9,672 nt of DNA from CAYQAE01 sp964415445 [NCBI: uncultured archaeon] (GTDB lineage Archaea > CAYQAE01), in NCBI GenBank assembly GCA_964415445.1, contig CAYQAE010000074.1, positions 1-9,672 of the forward strand, written 5' to 3'. Made by a program: the position numbers and the translations under genes. Positions within the stretch are counted from its first letter, which is position 1. The number at the start of each line of letters is the position of its first letter. Positions 5,273 through 9,672 of this stretch are shown here, in pieces. The notes beneath the pieces were generated by a model, which saw nothing but the letters and a program-made list of their open reading frames with translations, did no database searches and was not told where the DNA came from.

Positions 5273-6577
5273 CTATTCCCAAGCTTTCTCAAGAACTTTC
5301 TTTAGGGGTCCTCCTGCATATTTTACTTCATTTAAACTCTCAATTCTCAAAAGTCTATTATATTTACAAGTTCTTTCTGACCTAGCAGGTGCACCAGTTT
5401 TAATCTGTCCACAACCTAAACCGACAACTAAATCAGAAATAAATGAATCTTCAGTTTCCCCTGATCTGTGACTTACCACAACTCCATATTTATTTTTAAA
5501 TGAAATATCTGCAGCCTCAATTGACTCAGTTAAAGATCCAATCTGATTTACTTTCAAAAGTAGTGCATTAGCTGCACCCTGATCTATTCCCTTCTTTAAT
5601 CTTTTAGGATTGGTAACAAATAGATCATCACCCACAATCTGGATATCTACTTTTTTAGTTAATTTAGAAGTATTTTCAAAATCATTTTCTTCAAAAGGAT
5701 CTTCAATTGAGATTATTGGATATTTTTTAATCCAATTTTGATAATATTCAATTAATTCATCACCTGAGACTTTATCTCCATCAATAGTATATTTTCCATC
5801 CTCATAAAATTCAGATGCAGCCGCATCCATAGCTAGTTTAATCTTTCCAGTATATCCTGCCTTATCAATTGCATCAACTAATAAATTAAGAGCATCTTCA
5901 GTCTTAGATAGATTAGGTGCAAAACCACCCTCATCTCCTACATTAGTTGAAGTTGGTCCATATTTCTTTTTCAAATCATTCTTTAAGGTCTGATAGGTTT
6001 CACATATTCCTTGAATAGCATCAGAATAAGTAGAAAATCCAGTTGGCATAATCATAAATTCTTGGATATTTAGATCATTTCCTGCATGCTCCCCACCATT
6101 TAGAACATTTGACATGGGTGTAGGAAGCTGAATTCCATTAGCTTTTTTTCCAAATTTATCTGAGGCCAGCCCATTTATATGCTGCCATAATTCTACTTTT
6201 TTATGTGCAGCAGCAGCACGACAGGCAGCTAAAGATACTGCCAATATTGCATTTGCACCTAAATCAGCTTTATTATCTGTCCCATCTAATTCTATCATAG
6301 TATTATCTAAATTAGTCTGATCTATGGCATCCATTCCTTTTAATTTTGGTGCAATTTTTTCATTTATATTTGATATGGCCTTATCAACACCTTTACCTAA
6401 GAAAGCCTTGCCTTTATCTCTTAGCTCAATTGCTTCATATTCTCCAGTGCTAGCCCCTGATGGTACAGCACTTATGCCTTCTGAATTATCATTTAATGTT
6501 ACTTTTGCACCCACAGTAGGATTTCCTCTACTGTCAAGTTGCATATAACTTAATATTTTCTTAATTTCTGCTGACAT
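5273..6577 (-). CDS. eno: Enolase (2-phosphoglycerate dehydratase)
   Basis: Enolase interconverts 2-phosphoglycerate and phosphoenolpyruvate in glycolysis and gluconeogenesis, in the cytoplasm. The 434-residue protein is full length. Active-site elements are all present: DSRGNPTV (15-22), SGASTGE (40-46, the mobile loop), H164 in NGGEHAGND, E173 and E216 (GDEGGF). The magnesium ligands are D251, E292 (SIEDPF) and D317 (GDDLF). The catalytic base is K342 (LLLKVNQ), followed by SHRSGETEDS (369-378) and K393. The ATG at 6577 is preceded by GGTGA (minus strand, 6586-6590) about 8 bases upstream, a strong archaeal Shine-Dalgarno. It stands alone, divergent from the membrane protein gene at 6648. 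Between its stop and 5175 lies only A/T-rich sequence; GGAAATAAT (5247-5255) could pair with ATTAT and TTCC (5267-5279) across the stop codon as a weak hairpin. Confidence 0.99.
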   Translation of the reverse strand: MSAEIKKILSYMQLDSRGNPTVGAKVTLNDNSEGISAVPSGASTGEYEAIELRDKGKAFLGKGVDKAISNINEKIAPKLKGMDAIDQTNLDNTMIELDGTDNKADLGANAILAVSLAACRAAAAHKKVELWQHINGLASDKFGKKANGIQLPTPMSNVLNGGEHAGNDLNIQEFMIMPTGFSTYSDAIQGICETYQTLKNDLKKKYGPTSTNVGDEGGFAPNLSKTEDALNLLVDAIDKAGYTGKIKLAMDAAASEFYEDGKYTIDGDKVSGDELIEYYQNWIKKYPIISIEDPFEENDFENTSKLTKKVDIQIVGDDLFVTNPKRLKKGIDQGAANALLLKVNQIGSLTESIEAADISFKNKYGVVVSHRSGETEDSFISDLVVGLGCGQIKTGAPARSERTCKYNRLLRIESLNEVKYAGGPLKKVLEKAWE

Positions 6578-6585
6578 ATTAATTT

Positions 6586-6632
6586 CACCTTAATTTTTGT
6601 AAGTGATTATCCATAGCTTTTTAATTTTAAAG
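6586..6632. promoter_or_regulatory. Compact bidirectional promoter between eno and the membrane protein gene
   Basis: The near-palindrome CTTTTTAATTTTAAAG (6617-6632) offers a TATA box on each strand. On the plus strand TTTTTAAT (6618-6625) is centred about 26 bases before the ATG at 6648, fitting a leaderless message. On the minus strand the TTTAAAAT part is centred near 6628, giving a start near 6602 and a 25-base eno leader that includes GGTGA (6586-6590). The two preinitiation complexes would overlap and should compete. Confidence 0.45.
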
Positions 6633-6647
6633 AATAATTTAACAGTA

Positions 6648-8576
6648 ATGTTTTCGCTAAAACGTATAGTCGGCCCACTTACCATAATTATAGCAATTTT
6701 TTATGCGATAGCTATATCACAAGTCTATTTTACAGATTCAGTACCTATAAATTATTATCATCAAGCTTACTACTTACAAGCCGACACTTACTCCTCAGAG
6801 ATAGCACCTGAATTTGGTGGCATAGATCGAGAACATAACAACTATCAAATTTATCCGTTTTCATCAAATCCTTTTATAGACATTTTTGTAACTTCGTTTA
6901 ATATCCTATCAGGTGATTTATTTTCATTACTTTTTTGCTATCAATTTTTAGTATTTTTAAGCTTTATTTTGCTTCCATTCTCACTTTATTTTTTCCTAAG
7001 ACAATTTAAAATTAATACTGGGGCATCCACTACAGTTCTATTAATAGCTTTATTTGAAAGCGGAGGTAGATATCTAGGTGGATTTCAAGGTGTATATTAT
7101 TATTCTGAAATTCTACCTTCCCTAGCCTGTGCATTTTCATTTTTTGTATTTGGACTATCTGTAAAGATTTTCAAGGGTCATCCCAGAAATGTATTCATAT
7201 CTTGCTGTCTTTTATTTCTAGTTTTATTTTCCCTATCCAGTTTCTTTCTATTTGCAATTTTAATCTTAATCATATTTGGTTTTCTAAGTTCAAATGCTAC
7301 CATCTCCCCATCTACTGCAAAAAGAATAGTAGTTTTAGTTCTACTTCCTCTACTTCTATTTAGTTTTATTTTGATGCCCTTAATCTACTACCAAGGCGAA
7401 TATAATTTTAATTATATCTCTGAATCTAGAGACATAGCTACATCTACATTATCTGACGAATTTGACCAAACTATATTCTTGCTAGCTCTTTTAGGTGTTC
7501 TAACTTCAGTCTATTATTTTAGTATCCAGAAAATGCAGTTTTTTAATCTAATAATTATACTATTTTTGATTTCAATACTATCTTTGGCACTCACATATTT
7601 TGATAGAGAATCAATATTTACATTAGGTGTATCTAATTTAGAATATTTAATCTTCTTTAGAGTATCATTAATTGCTTTTTCTGCTATATTTTTTCACTAT
7701 ATCTATGAGATTAGAAATGAATTTCTAAAGACTTTAGTTCCAATATTTCTTTTGATATTATTAGGTTATTATATTTTTAATTTACAAAAAACATATGTAT
7801 ACTTTGATGAGATTGAAGATAAAAAATACAGAGTAATTGAGACAGATGAGAGTAGAGAAATTGAAATTTACAAGAATTTAATAACTAAAATTGATACAAA
7901 TGAAACAGTTTTATTTGAAAATACATTTTATGAGCATGAATATTCATATAATGTGGGATCTCTAACTACTTCAAATTATATCCCATCAAGTGAAAATTTC
8001 TCAACAATATATACTTTCAATACTAATTTTTTAGATCAAAAGATATACGTCCCAATTTCAAATAAGTCTGATCTAGGCAAATTTATCCAGATGCATGCAA
8101 TCGATTATGTTATTTGTTTCTCAGATACTTGGAGACAATCATTTTTAGAATTTGGAGAAGTTGATTCTCAAAATAGCAGTTTATATTTAATTGATATAAA
8201 TTTATCTTATTTCACATTTAATTCATCGATTTTAAATAAAACAGAAAACTCCTACTATATTAATTTTGAAAATAAAAGCTCTGTAATCCTACCTATAAAT
8301 TCAGAGCCCCAAATTAAAGTTTATGTAGATGGATCTGAAATTGATTATGGAACAGATGAGGGGCTGATATCGATTGATGATCAGCTAGGCACAAAAAAAG
8401 TTGAGATAAAATATGATATGACTAATATTGAAATTTTTTCACAAATTATAACGTTCATTTTCATTTTTTTAGTATTTAGTGTGTTTTTAATTGATAGATT
8501 GATGAAATTAACTCAAAAAAGTATTTCTGAGATATTTAGAGAAATTTTGCAAGGCATGAGTAGGTCTAAGATGTGA
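6648..8576 (+). CDS. Polytopic membrane protein, GT-C/YfhO-like layout
   Basis: I take the ATG at 6648 (642 residues) because a TATA-like element lies about 26 bases upstream. The in-frame GTG at 6603 would put the promoter inside the gene. Helix 1 (about 10-28) is followed by a 60-residue polar loop. Then come about nine helices between 91 and 378, for example 152-175, 182-214 (two), 227-248, 275-293, 298-318, 331-353 and 362-378. A soluble domain follows at about 380-595, probably outside the cell, with several NxS/T sites, and a final helix at 596-615 leads to a basic tail. The end of the soluble part, IKVYVDGSEIDYG then KKVEIKYD, looks like the small beta-sandwich that closes YfhO-type proteins. 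GT-C enzymes use lipid-linked sugars for surface glycosylation. No sure catalytic Asp motif is visible, so glycosyltransferase activity is an inference. Its stop overlaps the next start by one base. Confidence 0.8.
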   Translation: MFSLKRIVGPLTIIIAIFYAIAISQVYFTDSVPINYYHQAYYLQADTYSSEIAPEFGGIDREHNNYQIYPFSSNPFIDIFVTSFNILSGDLFSLLFCYQFLVFLSFILLPFSLYFFLRQFKINTGASTTVLLIALFESGGRYLGGFQGVYYYSEILPSLACAFSFFVFGLSVKIFKGHPRNVFISCCLLFLVLFSLSSFFLFAILILIIFGFLSSNATISPSTAKRIVVLVLLPLLLFSFILMPLIYYQGEYNFNYISESRDIATSTLSDEFDQTIFLLALLGVLTSVYYFSIQKMQFFNLIIILFLISILSLALTYFDRESIFTLGVSNLEYLIFFRVSLIAFSAIFFHYIYEIRNEFLKTLVPIFLLILLGYYIFNLQKTYVYFDEIEDKKYRVIETDESREIEIYKNLITKIDTNETVLFENTFYEHEYSYNVGSLTTSNYIPSSENFSTIYTFNTNFLDQKIYVPISNKSDLGKFIQMHAIDYVICFSDTWRQSFLEFGEVDSQNSSLYLIDINLSYFTFNSSILNKTENSYYINFENKSSVILPINSEPQIKVYVDGSEIDYGTDEGLISIDDQLGTKKVEIKYDMTNIEIFSQIITFIFIFLVFSVFLIDRLMKLTQKSISEIFREILQGMSRSKM

Positions 8577-9607
8577 TGAAAACACAAAGTAAGATTATTT
8601 TTGGAAATTCAAATAATATGGATGAGATAGAATCTCAAAGCATAAATCTAGTAGTGACATCTCCTCCCTATCCTATGATTGAGATGTGGGACGGATTATT
8701 TTCAGATCTAAATCCAAAAATAAAAGAGGCACTAGATGATAAAGAAGGGCCTAAAGCATATGAATTGATGAATCAAGAGCTAAATAAAACTTGGAAAGAA
8801 GTCGATAGAGTATTAATTGAGGGGGGCATAGTATGTATAAATGTCGGAGACGCTACCCGTAAATTAGGTGATACTTTTCAATTATATCCAAATCATTCAA
8901 AAATAACTTACTATTTTGAGAGGATGGGATATCAAATCTTACCTCTAATTATATGGAAAAAAAGTTCAAATAAACCAAACAAGTATATGGGATCAGGTAT
9001 GATACCTCCTAATGCTTATGTAACATTAGAGCACGAATATATGCTCTTGTTTAGAAATAAAGGGATTAGAACGTTTAAAAATAAAAAAATAAGATATAAA
9101 AGCGCTTATTTTTGGGAAGAGAGACATTTATGGTTTTCAGATATTTGGTATGATCTATCTGGAGTATCTCAAGATCTGAATTATAAAAATCTAAGAGAAC
9201 GTTCAGCTGCCTATCCCTTTGAGCTAGCTTATAGAATAATTAATATGTATTCTGTGGACGGGGATATAGTATTAGATCCATATTTAGGGACAGCAACAAC
9301 TACCATTGCTTCGATGTGTAGTGGGAGAAATTCAATAGGATATGAGATAAATAAAAATTTTAGTGAGCTAATTAATTCTAAAATTGGTGAGATATCTGAT
9401 TTGTCAAAAAAGATAGTATCTAAAAGAATAGAGAATCATAGAGACTTTGTTAAAGTGAGAGAAAAGAAAAAAGGCAAATTAAAGCACAAATCAGAAAAAT
9501 ATAGTTTTCCTGTAATGACCTCCCAAGAGCGAGATATTGAATTTAAGATAATAGAGAAGATTGAAGAAAAAGGTAATTTATTCAATGTTTTTTATAAAAA
9601 ATATTGA
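8576..9607 (+). CDS. Beta-class DNA methyltransferase (N4-cytosine or N6-adenine)
   Basis: The protein (343 residues from ATG 8576) transfers a methyl group from S-adenosylmethionine to an exocyclic amino group in DNA. The catalytic motif IV is TSPPYP (28-33). The SAM-binding motif I is DPYLGTATT (234-242), preceded by a motif X-like AAYPFELAYRII (211-222). The order IV then X then I is that of the beta class, and SPPY rather than DPPY favours N4-cytosine. The region between 34 and 210, including IWKK (126-129) and HEY (153-155), probably carries target recognition. The last 60 residues are very basic. SPPYPMIEMWD recalls what I remember of methanogen CTAG methylases, a weak memory-based hint. 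The start codon shares its A with the upstream TGA (8574-8576); a GTG at 8573 is also possible. No endonuclease gene is visible, so it may be an orphan, or its partner may lie to the right. Confidence 0.93.
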   Translation: MKTQSKIIFGNSNNMDEIESQSINLVVTSPPYPMIEMWDGLFSDLNPKIKEALDDKEGPKAYELMNQELNKTWKEVDRVLIEGGIVCINVGDATRKLGDTFQLYPNHSKITYYFERMGYQILPLIIWKKSSNKPNKYMGSGMIPPNAYVTLEHEYMLLFRNKGIRTFKNKKIRYKSAYFWEERHLWFSDIWYDLSGVSQDLNYKNLRERSAAYPFELAYRIINMYSVDGDIVLDPYLGTATTTIASMCSGRNSIGYEINKNFSELINSKIGEISDLSKKIVSKRIENHRDFVKVREKKKGKLKHKSEKYSFPVMTSQERDIEFKIIEKIEEKGNLFNVFYKKY

Positions 9608-9672
9608 TAGAGTTATCGGCTCTGTAGATAAACAAGTTTTCTTATAGAAATTTATTTAAATATTTTCGACAT
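9608..9672 (+). other. 3' flank with weak hairpin and candidate promoter
   Basis: AGAG (9609-9612) and CTCT (9620-9623) form a 4-bp hairpin just after the methyltransferase stop, followed by a short T-run at 9637-9640; this is a weak terminator candidate. TTTAAATA (9655-9662) is a TATA-like box whose predicted start falls beyond the right edge, so a new plus-strand transcript may begin there. Confidence 0.25.

Noticed and set aside
5172-5471. Plus-strand 99-codon frame
   Set aside because: It is mostly antisense to the C-terminal part of enolase, with no start signal.
6324-6548. Plus-strand 74-codon frame
   Set aside because: It is antisense to the enolase N-terminal region.
8576-9607. Complete restriction-modification system
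   Set aside because: Only the methyltransferase is present. The upstream gene is a membrane protein and the remaining 65 bases hold no nuclease.

Overview
The window is very A+T-rich (about 25-30% G+C by eye) and reads as archaeal chromosome. Likely promoters are TATA boxes of the TTTATATA type placed about 26 bases before a start or before a Shine-Dalgarno-led start. Several genes look leaderless, while others carry GGTGA/GTGAT sites matching the archaeal 16S tail. The protein families (KaiC-like paralogs, a small G protein of MglA type, long-form HisG, enolase, a beta-class DNA methyltransferase, a polytopic GT-C-like protein) fit an archaeon. I cannot name the lineage.

Region 1 (1-2647, all minus strand) is the most unusual part. 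Read in transcription order it holds a small Ras-like GTPase, a 52-residue four-cysteine zinc-ribbon-type protein, and two tandem paralogs of a KaiC/RecA-like protein. Both paralogs keep the KaiC N-terminal signature but have lost the Walker A and Walker B residues. The last gene runs off the left edge and ends in a long Lys/Pro/Glu tail with an 87-bp in-frame repeat. I infer a signalling or scaffolding module in which the GTPase is the only nucleotide-dependent switch.

Region 2 (2648-3050) is a 403-bp gene-free interval. It holds the GTPase promoter, a TGCCA-N7-TGGCA palindrome at a predicted start site, and the leaderless promoter of the next gene.

Region 3 (3051-5175) has a small two-helix membrane protein whose 3' end overlaps that of hisG (ATP phosphoribosyltransferase, convergent), then a seven-helix membrane protein divergent from hisG. 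Just after the latter lies a short tRNA 3'-end-like remnant on the minus strand.

Region 4 (5273-9672) has enolase (minus), divergent over a 70-bp shared promoter from a 642-residue polytopic membrane protein with a GT-C/YfhO-like layout. That gene overlaps by one base a beta-class DNA methyltransferase. No restriction endonuclease is visible. The housekeeping genes (hisG, enolase) sit singly among accessory or signalling genes.
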